The notes under the pieces are model-generated. The model did no database searches. It was not told the DNA's origin and saw only the letters and a program-made list of their open reading frames with translations. Of a DNA stretch of 64,000 nucleotides, positions 47,958 to 57,180 are shown piece by piece. The translations under genes were made by a program, and so were the position numbers. Origin of the DNA: Paractinoplanes abujensis (GTDB lineage Bacteria; Actinomycetota; Actinomycetes; Mycobacteriales; Micromonosporaceae); assembly GCF_014204895.1 (NCBI RefSeq), contig NZ_JACHMF010000001.1, positions 8,432,001 through 8,496,000 on the forward strand, read 5' to 3'. The stretch's first letter is position 1; the number at the start of each line of letters is the position of its first letter.

Positions 47958-49364
47958 ATGACCTCCCTGATCAACCCGGCCAGCGGTACCCCGATCTCCG
48001 ATATTTCGGACTCCGAGCTACCCGAGGTCGGGAAAGTCGTGGCCTCCGCCAGGGCCGCGTTTCTCCAGTGGCGGGACGCTACGCCGGCCGACCGGGCCCG
48101 GGTGCTGCTGCGCGTGGCCGACCTCGTCGAGCGGGACGCGGAGGAACTGACCCGGCTCGAGGTCGAGGAGACGGGCAAGCCGCTGCCGGTGATGCGGGAC
48201 GGTGAGCTGCCGTTCGGCGTCGACAACCTGCGCTTCTTCGCCGGGGCGGCGCGCTCGCTGGACGGCACGGGCGCGGGCACGCTGTCCGCCGGCTACACCT
48301 CGATGCTGATCCGGCGGCCCGTCGGGGTCGTGGGCAGCATCGCGCCGTGGAACTTCCCGCTGGTCATGGCAATCTGGAAGATCGGGCCGGCGGTGGCCGC
48401 GGGCAACGCGGTGGTGATCAAACCGGCGCCGCAGACACCGCGCAGCACGCTCGCCCTGGTGCGGCTGTTCGAGGAGGCGGGGGCGCCGGCGGGGCTGGTG
48501 GGCGCGGTGACCGGTGGCGCCGCGGTCGGCTCGGCTCTCGTACGGGACCCGGGTGTCGACATGGTCAGCGTGACCGGCTCGACGGCGACCGGGCGTGAGG
48601 TCATGCGGGGCGCCGTGGACGGGCTGAAACGCGTACACCTGGAACTCGGGGGTAAGGCGCCGGCCATCGTCTTCGCGGATGCGGATCTGGCCGAGATGGC
48701 CGGCGGGGTGGCGATGGGGGCCACCTACAACACCGGGCAGGACTGCACGGCGGCCACGCGGGTCTACGTCGAGCAGTCGATCTTCGCGGAGGCGGTCGAG
48801 GCGCTGGAGGCGGCGCTGCGGCGGGTGCGGACCGGGGATCCGTGGGACACCGCGACCGACATCGGGCCGTTGATCTCCGCCGCGCACCGCGAGCGGGTGT
48901 CGGGGTTCGTGTCACGGGCCGTGGCGGCCGGAGCTCGCGTGGCGGTCGGGGGCCGGGCGCTCGACGGGCCCGGTTTCTACTTCCCGCCGACCCTGGTGCT
49001 CAACGCCGACCAGCGCAGCGAGATCGTGCAGGACGAGATCTTCGGACCGGTCGTGGTCGTGGTGCCGTTCTCGTCGGAGGACGACGGGGTGCGGCTGGCC
49101 AACGACGTGCGCTACGGGCTGGCCTCGTCGATCTGGACCCGCGACGTGGGGCGCGCGCTGCGCGTGGCGCACCGGCTCGACGTGGGCGTGACCTGGATCA
49201 ACGACCATCTGCCGATCGCTTCGGAGGCGCCGCACGGCGGGGTCAAGGGGTCCGGCTTCGGCAAGGACATGAGCCAGGAGGCGATCGGTGAGTACTCCGT
49301 GACCCGCCACCTGATGATCAAGCACGCGGCCCCCGCGGAACGCGACTCGTTCCGGCCCGCGTGA
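47958..49364 (+). CDS. Aldehyde dehydrogenase, gamma-aminobutyraldehyde type
   Basis: A 468-residue NAD(P)-dependent enzyme. APWNFPLVMAIWKIGPA is the cofactor and oxyanion segment, VTGSTATG the Rossmann turn, LELGGKAP holds the catalytic Glu and NTGQDCTAATR the catalytic Cys (DCTA is typical of aminobutyraldehyde/betaine-aldehyde branches). The start MTSLINPASGTPI fits the family. Oxidises amino-aldehydes such as 4-aminobutanal from putrescine. 69 bp after the glycosyltransferase in the same direction; possibly the same operon. A strong terminator follows. Confidence 0.88.
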   Translation: MTSLINPASGTPISDISDSELPEVGKVVASARAAFLQWRDATPADRARVLLRVADLVERDAEELTRLEVEETGKPLPVMRDGELPFGVDNLRFFAGAARSLDGTGAGTLSAGYTSMLIRRPVGVVGSIAPWNFPLVMAIWKIGPAVAAGNAVVIKPAPQTPRSTLALVRLFEEAGAPAGLVGAVTGGAAVGSALVRDPGVDMVSVTGSTATGREVMRGAVDGLKRVHLELGGKAPAIVFADADLAEMAGGVAMGATYNTGQDCTAATRVYVEQSIFAEAVEALEAALRRVRTGDPWDTATDIGPLISAAHRERVSGFVSRAVAAGARVAVGGRALDGPGFYFPPTLVLNADQRSEIVQDEIFGPVVVVVPFSSEDDGVRLANDVRYGLASSIWTRDVGRALRVAHRLDVGVTWINDHLPIASEAPHGGVKGSGFGKDMSQEAIGEYSVTRHLMIKHAAPAERDSFRPA

Positions 49365-49423
49365 CCGGTTGATGCCGGTTCGGCGGCGGCCTGTCTTTGT
49401 TACTTCGCCGTACGTGTTGAAAC

Positions 49424-49463
49424 GCCGAAATGCCGCGCAGTAGGAGCTGCGCGGCATTTCGGC
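49424..49463. terminator. Strong terminator hairpin
   Basis: A perfect 17-bp inverted repeat around a TAGGAG loop, 59 bp after the dehydrogenase stop, with the convergent CAP gene beyond it. Confidence 0.9.
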
Positions 49464-49583
49464 TGTGGATGAACACGTGTCCTGTGGATAACCGACCGTC
49501 CCCTCAGTCCCGGTCAGTAGCCTGGCGGCGGGGTCGCCCCCCGTGGTGCGGTGGGGGACGGGCAGTGGGCGGACGATCTTGGG

Positions 49584-50096
49584 TCAGACGCGGCCGAAGT
49601 CCTGGGTCCAGTACGGGGTGCCCTTCGACGTGAAGGCCAGGCCCACGCCGACCGCGATGCTCGAGCAGTTCAGGATGTTCTTGCGGTGGCCCGAGCTGTT
49701 CATCCAGCCCGTGACGACCTGCTGCGGCGTGCGGTAGCCGTAGGCGATGTTCTCGGCGGAGGCGCCGTTGCGCGGGTAGCCGGCGCGGGCCTCGCGGGTG
49801 ACGAAGTTGCTGCCGTCCGACCCGGTGTGGTCGAAGAAGCGCTGCTTGACCATGTCCTCGCTGTGCGCGCGGGCGGCCTGGACGAGGCGGTCGTCGATCC
49901 GGAGGGCCTTGCAGCCGCGGGCGGTGCGCTCGGCGTTGGTCAGTTTCACGACCTCGGTCTCGTACGCGACCTGGTCGACGGCCGCGGCCTTCTTCGGCGC
50001 CTCGGCGGTAGCAGCCGCGAAGGCGGGGGCGCTGAAGAGGGTCGGGACGGCGATCAGAGCGGCGGCGACGACGGCGTTGCGGACGAAACGCTTCAA
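49584..50096 (-). CDS. Secreted CAP (SCP/PR-1)-domain protein
   Basis: A 170-residue exported protein. The signal peptide ends at AFAAATAEA (about residue 28). The CAP domain has LTNAERTARGC, ARAHSEDMVKQRFFDHTGSDGSNFVTR (His ligands), SAENIAYGYRTPQQVVTGWMNSSGHRKNILN and a C-terminal VGLAFTSKGTPYWTQDFGRV, all four family blocks. Two cysteines (GCKAL, NCSS) likely pair. Bacterial CAP proteins occur at the cell surface; roles in lipid binding or wall interaction are suspected. Monocistronic. Confidence 0.93.
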   Translation of the reverse strand: MKRFVRNAVVAAALIAVPTLFSAPAFAAATAEAPKKAAAVDQVAYETEVVKLTNAERTARGCKALRIDDRLVQAARAHSEDMVKQRFFDHTGSDGSNFVTREARAGYPRNGASAENIAYGYRTPQQVVTGWMNSSGHRKNILNCSSIAVGVGLAFTSKGTPYWTQDFGRV

Positions 50097-50210
50097 GTTC
50101 GGGCTCCTTCTGACGTTCGGCTGCTGTCAGCAATACCGATCGGGGAGCGCACGCCCGGATGAAGGAGGGGACCCGGAAGGCAACGCCGGGCAACTCAGCT
50201 GCACCTGAGT

Positions 50211-50248
50211 GACGCGGGGCCCGGCTGCGTCAAGCCGGGCCCCGCGTC
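50211..50248. terminator. Terminator of the M4 peptidase gene
   Basis: A perfect 16-bp GC-rich inverted repeat (50211-50226 with 50233-50248) around a 6-nt loop, 12 bp beyond the stop of the leftward peptidase gene. A smaller ACTCAG/CTGAGT hairpin precedes it at 50192-50210. Confidence 0.85.
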
Positions 50249-50260
50249 GGGGGAGGAACG

Positions 50261-52204
50261 TCAGACGGTCAGCGACCAGGTGTTGATGTAGCCGGTGTCG
50301 GACCGGTACACGTCCTGCACCCGCAGCTGCCAGGTGCCGTTGGCCTGCTCGCTCGACAGGTTCTTGGTGTAGGTGGTGTTGACGTTGTCGGCGCTGTCGG
50401 AGGACGACGTCGCCTTCAGGTTGTAGACCGTGCCGTCCGGTGCCACCAGGTCGACCCGCAGATCACCCCGGTACGTGTGGACGATGGTGACCGCGATCGT
50501 CGAGGTCGCCGAGGCGGCCCGGGCGCAGTTGCTGATCGCGATGCTGCTGCTGATCGCGGCGCCGGCGTCGGGGATCGTGACGTCGGTGGCGTTGGTGCCG
50601 GTGCAGCTGCCGCTGGGCGGCGGGGTGGTGGTCGGGGGCGGCGTGGTGCCGCCGCCGGTGCAGGTGGGGTCGGCCGTCTGCGCCGGCACGTTGACCGCGT
50701 CCCAGGCCGCCTTGACCGTGTTGAACTGGTCGCAGCTGTTCGGGAAGAGGTTCTTGGCCGCGGTCAGCGTCCAGGTGCGGTACTTCAGGTACGACGAGCT
50801 GGACGTCTTGATCAGCATCGCGTTGTACATGATCTTCATGGCGTTCTGGATGCCGAGCCCGGTGATCGCGCCCGACCCGCTGCAACGGGTGCTGGCGGGC
50901 TGCCCGTTGGTGGGGTTGGTGCCCTCGGCCAGCAGGTAGAACCAGTGGTTGCCGGGGCCGGCCGCCGCGTGCACCTCGGAGCCCGGGGTGCTGCTGGAGT
51001 AGCAGTTGCTGTCACCCGCGAGCGACGGGTTGTACATGTACCGGATCGGGCCGCTGCCGACCAGGTTGACCTCCTCGCCGACCTGGTAGTCGGGGGCGTC
51101 GTTGGGGTTGTTGATGTACCACTCGGTGGCCGCGCCGATCGTGTCGGCGACGAACTCCTGGGTGCCCGAGCGCGAGATCCCGCCGGGCGTGGTGTCGTCG
51201 ATGCCGTGGCCCAGTTCGTGCCCGACCACGTCGGCCGAGGCGATCCACTGACCGGCTGTGTTCTTGCCGATCTGCACCTGCGTGCCGTCGTAGTACGCGT
51301 TCTGGTCGTTCAGGCCGACGCGGATCGGCCAGGCGCCGCCGCTGCCGTTCTGGCCGTTGCGGCCCAGCCACGACGAGAGCATCGCGTACTGCTTCTGCGC
51401 GACGTAGAACGCGTCGACGCAGCCGGTCTCGCGGTCGGTGCCGCTGCCGTTGCCCCACACGTTGTCCGGGCCGCTGAACGTCGCGTTTCCGGTGGCGTTC
51501 TGGCAGCGGATCGTGGTGTGGTTCGGGTCCTGCAGCAGGTAGGTCGAGCCGGACTGGGTGGTGTCGATCGAGACCGCGCCGTTGATCCAGCCGGTGCCCG
51601 TGCCGGTGACGTCGATGACCCTTTCCGTCGTACGCAGCACCTTGCCCGTGAGGGCGTCGACGTCGACGGTCAGCCGGCTCGGGCCCTCGGCGTTCGTGCC
51701 GGCCACAGTGGTCTGCCAGGCCAGCCGGGCCGCCTGACCCTCCTCGGCCAGCACGACCAGCTTGGTGCCCTCGACGGTGGTGACCGTCTTGAGCTGTGCC
51801 TTGGCCGTGGCGGCGGCCGCCGTGTCGGCGACCTTGGCCACGGTGGCGAGCTCGCCGACGGGGGCGCTCTGCGCGACCGAGGTGGCCTTGGTCTGCCCGG
51901 CCGCGTCGGTGACCACGACGAAGTCGCCGCCCTCGACCGGCAGGCCCTTGTAGGTGCGCTTGTAGGGCACGTAGTTGAGGCCGGACGACTGGATGACCTT
52001 CTGCTGCTGGAAAGTCTCGTTCGCGCCGGCGTGCAGGATCGCCGGGCGGCTGGCGACGAGGGCGTCCGCCTTGGTCGCGGCGAGCGCGGCGGCGGCCGAC
52101 GGGTCCTGCGGGGCGGCGGTGGCCGGGCTGGTCGCCGCCACCATGGCGGAGGCGGCCACGGTTCCGGCCGCCAGTGCCACGATCAAAGGGGTTCGACGTT
52201 TCAC
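50261..52204 (-). CDS. Secreted M4 (thermolysin-like) metallopeptidase with P-type C-terminal domain
   Basis: A 647-residue preproenzyme. Signal peptide 1 to about 30, then a FTP/PepSY propeptide (about 60-200). The catalytic domain has VVGHELGHGIDD (zinc His pair and Glu), GTQEFVADTIGAATEW (third zinc ligand), and VHAAAGPGNHWFYLLAEG (catalytic His). After a TTPPPTTTPPPSG linker comes a proprotein-convertase P domain (TIVHTYRGDLRVDLVAPDG, NGTWQLRVQDVY). Typical of extracellular neutral proteases of actinomycetes, self-processed after secretion. No local regulator is evident. Confidence 0.95.
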   Translation of the reverse strand: MKRRTPLIVALAAGTVAASAMVAATSPATAAPQDPSAAAALAATKADALVASRPAILHAGANETFQQQKVIQSSGLNYVPYKRTYKGLPVEGGDFVVVTDAAGQTKATSVAQSAPVGELATVAKVADTAAAATAKAQLKTVTTVEGTKLVVLAEEGQAARLAWQTTVAGTNAEGPSRLTVDVDALTGKVLRTTERVIDVTGTGTGWINGAVSIDTTQSGSTYLLQDPNHTTIRCQNATGNATFSGPDNVWGNGSGTDRETGCVDAFYVAQKQYAMLSSWLGRNGQNGSGGAWPIRVGLNDQNAYYDGTQVQIGKNTAGQWIASADVVGHELGHGIDDTTPGGISRSGTQEFVADTIGAATEWYINNPNDAPDYQVGEEVNLVGSGPIRYMYNPSLAGDSNCYSSSTPGSEVHAAAGPGNHWFYLLAEGTNPTNGQPASTRCSGSGAITGLGIQNAMKIMYNAMLIKTSSSSYLKYRTWTLTAAKNLFPNSCDQFNTVKAAWDAVNVPAQTADPTCTGGGTTPPPTTTPPPSGSCTGTNATDVTIPDAGAAISSSIAISNCARAASATSTIAVTIVHTYRGDLRVDLVAPDGTVYNLKATSSSDSADNVNTTYTKNLSSEQANGTWQLRVQDVYRSDTGYINTWSLTV

Positions 52205-52394
52205 GCGGGTACTCCCTTCCCGCCCGGGGCTTCTCGGGCGGGCTCAAGGTCCGATGGTGAGACGGTAAGCATCGACGTCTGTCACCGAATCAGGGAAAAC
52301 CCTTGCGCGTGCCCGGCGCCGTACAACCGGGGGTGTACGCGGCCGTCGTCTCTGGGTTGACGACAGCGCGGCGGCCCGGCGGGAGCATGTCGGC

Positions 52395-53219
52395 ATGACT
52401 GAGCGAGAGTTCCGATTCGGGGTCGTCGCGGGCCGGGCCGCCGGCGGCGAGGAGTGGACGGCGACCGCCCGCCGGGCCGAGCAGCTGGGCTACGACACTT
52501 TGCTCGTGCCCGACACGCTGCACACCCTGTCGCCGTTCGCCGCCTTGGCCGCGGCGTCCGCCATCACCACCCGGCTGCGGCTGGGCACCTATGTGCTGAG
52601 CGCGCCCAACCGGTCGCCCGGCCTCGTCGCCTGGGAGGCCGGCACGCTGCAGGTCATCAGTGGCGGGCGCTTCGAGCTGGGCCTCGGCGGCGGGCGCCCG
52701 GGGGCCGAGCGGGACGCGGCCGCGCTGGGCGGCGATTTCGGCCCACCGGCTGAGCGTCTGGCCCGGGTCGGCGCGACCATCGAAGCCGTACGGGGGCTCG
52801 AGAAACCGCCGTCGGTGCTGGTCGCGGCCAGTCGCCCGCGGATGTTGCGGCTCGCCGCCGAGCAGGCTGACACGGTCGCGCTGGGCCTGCCGCCGCAGTC
52901 CACCGAGACCGAGTTGGCGCGGACGGTGGAGGCCTTGCGGGTCGCCGCGGGGGAGCGCTTCGCCCGCATCGAGGTGCACCTCAACGTGGCCGCTGTGGCC
53001 CCGGCGCCCGGGGACGTGCCGCCGTGGGTGAGCCGGATGGTCGGCGGCGACCCGGTTGCGATGGCTTCCGCGGGTGGCATCGCGTTCCTGACCGGCTCGC
53101 CCGAGCGCATCGCCGACCTGCTGTGCCGGCGCCGGGAGGAGTTCGACGTCTCCTATGTGGGGGTGAGCGGCCTTTTCATGGAGGAGTTCGCTCCGGTCAT
53201 CGCCCTGCTGCGCGCATGA
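52395..53219 (+). CDS. LLM-class F420-dependent oxidoreductase (TIGR03621-like)
   Basis: A 274-residue flavin/F420 enzyme with the FGVVAGRAAGGEEWTATARRAEQLGYDTLLVPD start of the mycobacterial-type F420 oxidoreductases. RLRLGTYVLSAPNRSPGLVAWEAGTLQVISGGRFELGLGGGRPG, here cited as ISGGRFELGLGGGRPG, is the cofactor phosphate loop. SGLFMEEFAPV closes the barrel. Shorter than the alkanal monooxygenases; substrate unknown. Divergent from the M4 gene with 190 bp between. Confidence 0.88.
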   Translation: MTEREFRFGVVAGRAAGGEEWTATARRAEQLGYDTLLVPDTLHTLSPFAALAAASAITTRLRLGTYVLSAPNRSPGLVAWEAGTLQVISGGRFELGLGGGRPGAERDAAALGGDFGPPAERLARVGATIEAVRGLEKPPSVLVAASRPRMLRLAAEQADTVALGLPPQSTETELARTVEALRVAAGERFARIEVHLNVAAVAPAPGDVPPWVSRMVGGDPVAMASAGGIAFLTGSPERIADLLCRRREEFDVSYVGVSGLFMEEFAPVIALLRA

Positions 53220-53351
53220 TTCAACAGCATGAACGGTCATTCAAGTGTGCGCTGAGTAATCTCATGAATCCGTAAAGTGACATCTCTGGCTCTGGTCGAC
53301 GGTTCGCCGGTGGGGCATCATGGCCGGACAGCGTCCCCTGAGGAGTGTGTG

Positions 53352-54305
53352 ATGACCTCACAACTCGAGCTCGCCGCCCGTACGGCGTTCGCCCAGGTGC
53401 TGACCGCCTGGCGCACCCGGCGTGGACTCTCCAAGAAGCAGCTGGCCGCGTCGATGGGTTACCACCCGTCGTACGTCAGTCACGTGGAGAGCCTGCGCCA
53501 CCACCCGACCCTCGAGTTCGCCTGCCGCGCCGAAGCGGTCCTGGCGAGCGGGGGTGAGATCATCTCGCGGTACGAGCAGTGCCGCCAGGCCGCCGGTGAG
53601 CCCGCGCCCGCCCCGGTCCTGCGCAACGACTACGAGCCGAGCCCGATGCTGCCGGCCACGCTCGTGATCGAGGAGGAGAACGCCACCCTGACGTACGCCG
53701 ACGGGTGGTACTCGTGCCGTGTCGAGCGGGTCGTGCGCAACGTCGGCGACCGGCCCGTCACGTGCTATCCCGTACGCGTCGACGTCGACCGCTACCCCGA
53801 CCAGCCCGGGGTGTCCCGCAGGCTCTACGCGGAGAGCCCGCTGCAGCTGTCAGACCTCGGGTTCGAGGCCCACGCGGGCGACGACCGCCCCGAGCCGATG
53901 GACGTACGCGTGACGCGCGCCTCCGATGCGTACGTGAAAATGGTCCTGATCTTCGGCAACGCCCGGGCCCGGTTCCCGCTCTATCCGGGCGAGCGCACCC
54001 GGGTCACGTACGCGTATCGGGTGCCCGCCAGCCTGTGGGGCCAATGGTTCCAGCGCGATATCCGGTTCCCGACCCGGGCGCTGACCATGTCGTTGCGGCT
54101 GCCGGCCGGCCTCGCCGCCGAGGTGAGTGCGGAAACCCTCTCGTACGCGGGCATCAAAGGTTTCTCGCCCACCGAGTCGCCGGGTGACAACGGCACGGTC
54201 GTCTACACGCTACGGCTGCGCGAGCTGCTGCTGACCAGTCAGATCCGGCTGCGATGGCGCTTCGCCGACCGCGCGCCGACCGGATGGACCGACCTGGCCG
54301 CGTGA
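53352..54305 (+). CDS. XRE-family helix-turn-helix protein with beta-rich C-terminal domain
   Basis: A 317-residue protein, ATG 53352 with AGGAG six bases upstream. Residues about 12-72 form an XRE helix-turn-helix (LTAWRTRRGLSKKQLAASMGYHPSYVSHVE). The remaining 220 residues are a beta-rich domain unlike DUF5753 (LTYADGWYSCRVERVVRNVGDRPVTCY, FPLYPGERTRVTYAYRVPASLWGQWF), probably ligand-binding. Such two-part regulators are common in actinomycetes, with unknown effectors. The 132-bp gap before it holds no gene. Confidence 0.85.
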   Translation: MTSQLELAARTAFAQVLTAWRTRRGLSKKQLAASMGYHPSYVSHVESLRHHPTLEFACRAEAVLASGGEIISRYEQCRQAAGEPAPAPVLRNDYEPSPMLPATLVIEEENATLTYADGWYSCRVERVVRNVGDRPVTCYPVRVDVDRYPDQPGVSRRLYAESPLQLSDLGFEAHAGDDRPEPMDVRVTRASDAYVKMVLIFGNARARFPLYPGERTRVTYAYRVPASLWGQWFQRDIRFPTRALTMSLRLPAGLAAEVSAETLSYAGIKGFSPTESPGDNGTVVYTLRLRELLLTSQIRLRWRFADRAPTGWTDLAA

Positions 54306-54309
54306 TCGG

Positions 54310-54939
54310 TCACCGGTCACCCCACGGCCGTCCCGTGCCCTGATATTCCGAGAGCGGGATGACGTCAGTTCCGGCGGGCATGCGATCGGTGTAGAGGCGG
54401 CCCTCCAGGTGGTCGATCTCGTGCTGCACGTGCCGGGCCAGGCCGCCGTCGAACCGGCTGGTCTCGACAACGCCGTCGAGACGCCGGTGCTCGACGGTGA
54501 CGCGGGCCGCCCGCACGACCTCACCGCGCACGTCGAAGAAACTCAGGCACCCCTCGAACAGGGTGTCGCAGTCGCCCGACCGGTCCACGACGCGCGGGTT
54601 CAGCAAGACCAGTTCCTGGTTTCCCGTACGGATGACCGTCACCGCGCGGTCGATGCCGATCTGCGGCGCGGCCATGCCCATGCCTTTCGCGAACTGGTGC
54701 GCCCGGGCCACCCGGTCCATCGCGGCCCGGACCCGTCTGATCGTCTCGCGCGCCGCGGCGGCCTCATGGGGGAGCACGAAGGGGCGGGCCCTCTTCTGCA
54801 ACGCGGGGCTGCCCGCCTGCACGATGCCGAGCGCGATCATGCGTTGAGCGGGGGTCGTGTGCCGAGGGCTGCCGTGGTGCGCGGGGATCTCCTGGTGGGG
54901 GCTCCTGCGCTGCGCGGGGATCGGATTGTCGGGGGTCAT
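54310..54939 (-). CDS. def: Peptide deformylase
   Basis: A 209-residue metal-dependent enzyme that removes the formyl group from nascent proteins. Motif 1 is GMGMAAPQIG, motif 2 FEGCLSFFDVRG and motif 3 QHEIDHLEG, giving Cys and two His metal ligands plus the catalytic Glu. AAGGAGG three bases before the ATG fixes the start, so there is a 33-residue polar, His/Pro-rich N-terminal extension not needed for catalysis. The SFFDVRG after EGCLS departs from the common SVPG, as in secondary actinomycete deformylases. No methionyl-tRNA formyltransferase gene is adjacent. Confidence 0.92.
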   Translation of the reverse strand: MTPDNPIPAQRRSPHQEIPAHHGSPRHTTPAQRMIALGIVQAGSPALQKRARPFVLPHEAAAARETIRRVRAAMDRVARAHQFAKGMGMAAPQIGIDRAVTVIRTGNQELVLLNPRVVDRSGDCDTLFEGCLSFFDVRGEVVRAARVTVEHRRLDGVVETSRFDGGLARHVQHEIDHLEGRLYTDRMPAGTDVIPLSEYQGTGRPWGDR

Positions 54940-55002
54940 GAGCCTCCTTCGGCCGAGCGGGACCGAACGCCTGTGACTGTCGGACGAGAGCGACGCTCCG
55001 TT

Positions 55003-55875
55003 TCAGGCCTCTGCCGGGCGAGGGCTGGGCGTCGCCGCTGCCGTCGCACCCCGGGGAACGCGGGCACTGCGTGTCCGGGCCGTTTCTGCGGGGCGGCGGC
55101 CGCGCACTGCCCAGGCCGTCGCGGTGAGGGGGATCGTCCCGTCCGCCTCGGTCGGCAGCCGGGAGCGGAGGCGTTCGCGGATGGCCGCCCGCTCGTCGGC
55201 GCCCAGCGTGGCCAGGTAGGCCGGTGCGGCGCCCTGGCCGCCCAGGAACGGCTCCCAGAAGTCGTCGAACCCGGCGAACACGGTCGGGACCTCGATCGCC
55301 TCCGTGGTGACTTCCGTCAGCCCGGCCTCGGACCAGGCCGCACGCAGGGCCGGCTCGTGGCAGATCGGGAAGCGGGGGCCCTCGTCCCGGTCGGCGGCGG
55401 CCGGCACAACCTCGGCCGCGGCGTCCCAGAAGTGGCGCATCATCTGCATGCCCGTGGTGTAGTCCCAGACGTACGAGGCGACGACCGCACCCGGCCTGGC
55501 CACCCGCGCGAACTCGGCGACCGCCCGCTCGGGATGCGGCACGAAGTTGAGGGCGAGACCGCTGACCACCACGTCGAAACGGGCGTCGCGGAACGGCAGG
55601 GCGGCCGCATCACCGGCGACGGGGGTGGCCGCTGCGGGCGTGAGACGCAGGAAGCTTTGCGAGGGGTCCACGCCGGTCACGCGAGGGCCAGAGGCTTCGA
55701 CGGCGGCAGTGGCGAGGACGGCTGACGTGAGGGCGCCGGTGCCGCAGCCCGCGTCGAGCCAGCGACGGCCGGCCGGGATCTCCAGCCAGCGGACGAAACC
55801 GGCGGCCACCAGGCGGCTCCACCGGCCGACGTAGGCCTCGTAGGAGTCGCCGACCTCCCACACATCCGCACCCAT
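55003..55875 (-). CDS. Class I SAM-dependent methyltransferase
   Basis: A 290-residue methyltransferase started at MGADVWEVGDSYEAYVGRWSR, a family-typical N-terminus. WLDAGCGTGALT is motif I, VTGVDPS motif II, and FDVVVSGLALNFVP motif III/IV, as in ubiquinone/arsenite-like class I enzymes. Small molecules are the usual substrates. The C-terminal 25 residues (RTRSARVPRGATAAATP) are low-complexity and beyond the fold. Lies 63 bp after the deformylase start, same direction as its neighbours. Confidence 0.88.
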   Translation of the reverse strand: MGADVWEVGDSYEAYVGRWSRLVAAGFVRWLEIPAGRRWLDAGCGTGALTSAVLATAAVEASGPRVTGVDPSQSFLRLTPAAATPVAGDAAALPFRDARFDVVVSGLALNFVPHPERAVAEFARVARPGAVVASYVWDYTTGMQMMRHFWDAAAEVVPAAADRDEGPRFPICHEPALRAAWSEAGLTEVTTEAIEVPTVFAGFDDFWEPFLGGQGAAPAYLATLGADERAAIRERLRSRLPTEADGTIPLTATAWAVRGRRPAETARTRSARVPRGATAAATPSPRPAEA

Positions 55876-55955
55876 GCACTCACTCTGCACCACGACCGAT
55901 CGATCGTCGTGCCTGAGAGCAATCAAATTTGTGCGGAAAGTAATGAATGAATCGG

Positions 55956-57149
55956 CTACACCTGACGGTCGCGACCCGCGAACCAGCCCGCGACGATCTG
56001 CGGGACGATCAGGCAGAGCACCAGCGTCAGCGGCGCCCGCCAGCCGTCGGTCGCGTCGTGCAGGGCGCCGACCAGGAACGGACCCGGAATGGCCATGATG
56101 TAGCCGACGCTCTGCGCGAACGCCGACAGCCGCACGACCGTGCCCGGGGTGCGGCCGCGCAGCGCGATCAGCGTCAGCACCAGCGGGAACGCCGTGTTGA
56201 CGATGCCCAGGAAGGTCGCCCACAGCCAAGGCGCGGCGGCCGGGTCCCACCACAGCCCGCCGTAGCCGGCCAGGCCGAACACACCCAGCCCGACCGCGAT
56301 CCAGCTCTGGCTGCGCACCCGCCCGGCCAGCGCGGACAACCCGAACCCGAGCGGCACACCCAGGAACGACGTGAGCGCGAACAGCAGCCCCGCCTGCTCG
56401 GCCGAGACCCCGGCGTCACGGTAGATCTGCGGGAGCCAGCCGATGATCACGTAGGCCGAGGTCGACTGCATGCCGAAATACACCGCGAGCGCCCAGGCGA
56501 CCGGGTGCCTCGAGACCCGTACGAGGTCATCGGTCTTGACCTCGGCCGCCGGGGGAATCGGCTCGCGGGCCAGCGGCAGCCACGACGGCACGGCGAGCAC
56601 GGCGACGACCGCCCAGCAGGCCAGACCGATCCGCCAGTCGCCGCCGAACGCGTGGCCGGTGAGCGGGACCGTGGCCGCCGCGGCGGTGGTGGCGCCCACA
56701 TTGAGCGCGACCGTGTAGAGGCCCGTCGTCGAGCCCACCTTGTCGGCGAAGCGGTCCTTGACGACCGAGGGCAGCAGCACGTTGACCACCGCGATGCCGG
56801 CCAGCGCGACCAGGCTGAGCAGCAGGAACAGGGCAGTTCCGGGCGCGAACGGGCGTACGGCCAAACCGGCGGCCAGGACCACCAGACCGACCAGGATCAC
56901 CCGGGACGCGCCGAACCGCCGGGCCAGCCGGGGCGCGGTCAGGCCCACGGCGGCGAAACAGACCACCGGCACCGAGGTGAGCAGCCCGGCCACCGTCGAG
57001 CTCATGCCGAGACCCTCGCGGATCTCGTCGAGCACCGGGCCGACGCTGGTCACGGCCAGCCGCAGGTTGACCGCCGCGAGCAGCAGCGCGACCAGCGCCA
57101 CCATGCGCCCGCGACGCTTCACGGTCAGGTCTTCTCCGGCAGTCACCAC
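55956..57149 (-). CDS. MFS transporter, CynX/NimT family
   Basis: A 397-residue permease with 12 membrane helices. The start region (RRGRMVALVALLLAAVNLRLAVTSVGPVLDEIREGLGMSS; key part NLRLAVTSVGPVLDEI) is diagnostic of the cyanate/nitroimidazole transporter branch. Internal ALVARRFGAS-like loop (ARRFGASRVILVG) is the MFS motif A. These proteins export or import small anions and drugs. It is 31 bp before the siderophore-interacting protein stop, in the same direction, so it may be co-transcribed with that iron-controlled gene. Confidence 0.9.
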   Translation of the reverse strand: MVTAGEDLTVKRRGRMVALVALLLAAVNLRLAVTSVGPVLDEIREGLGMSSTVAGLLTSVPVVCFAAVGLTAPRLARRFGASRVILVGLVVLAAGLAVRPFAPGTALFLLLSLVALAGIAVVNVLLPSVVKDRFADKVGSTTGLYTVALNVGATTAAAATVPLTGHAFGGDWRIGLACWAVVAVLAVPSWLPLAREPIPPAAEVKTDDLVRVSRHPVAWALAVYFGMQSTSAYVIIGWLPQIYRDAGVSAEQAGLLFALTSFLGVPLGFGLSALAGRVRSQSWIAVGLGVFGLAGYGGLWWDPAAAPWLWATFLGIVNTAFPLVLTLIALRGRTPGTVVRLSAFAQSVGYIMAIPGPFLVGALHDATDGWRAPLTLVLCLIVPQIVAGWFAGRDRQV

Positions 57150-57180
57150 TTACACATCATCGACCCACCGAAGATCGGGC

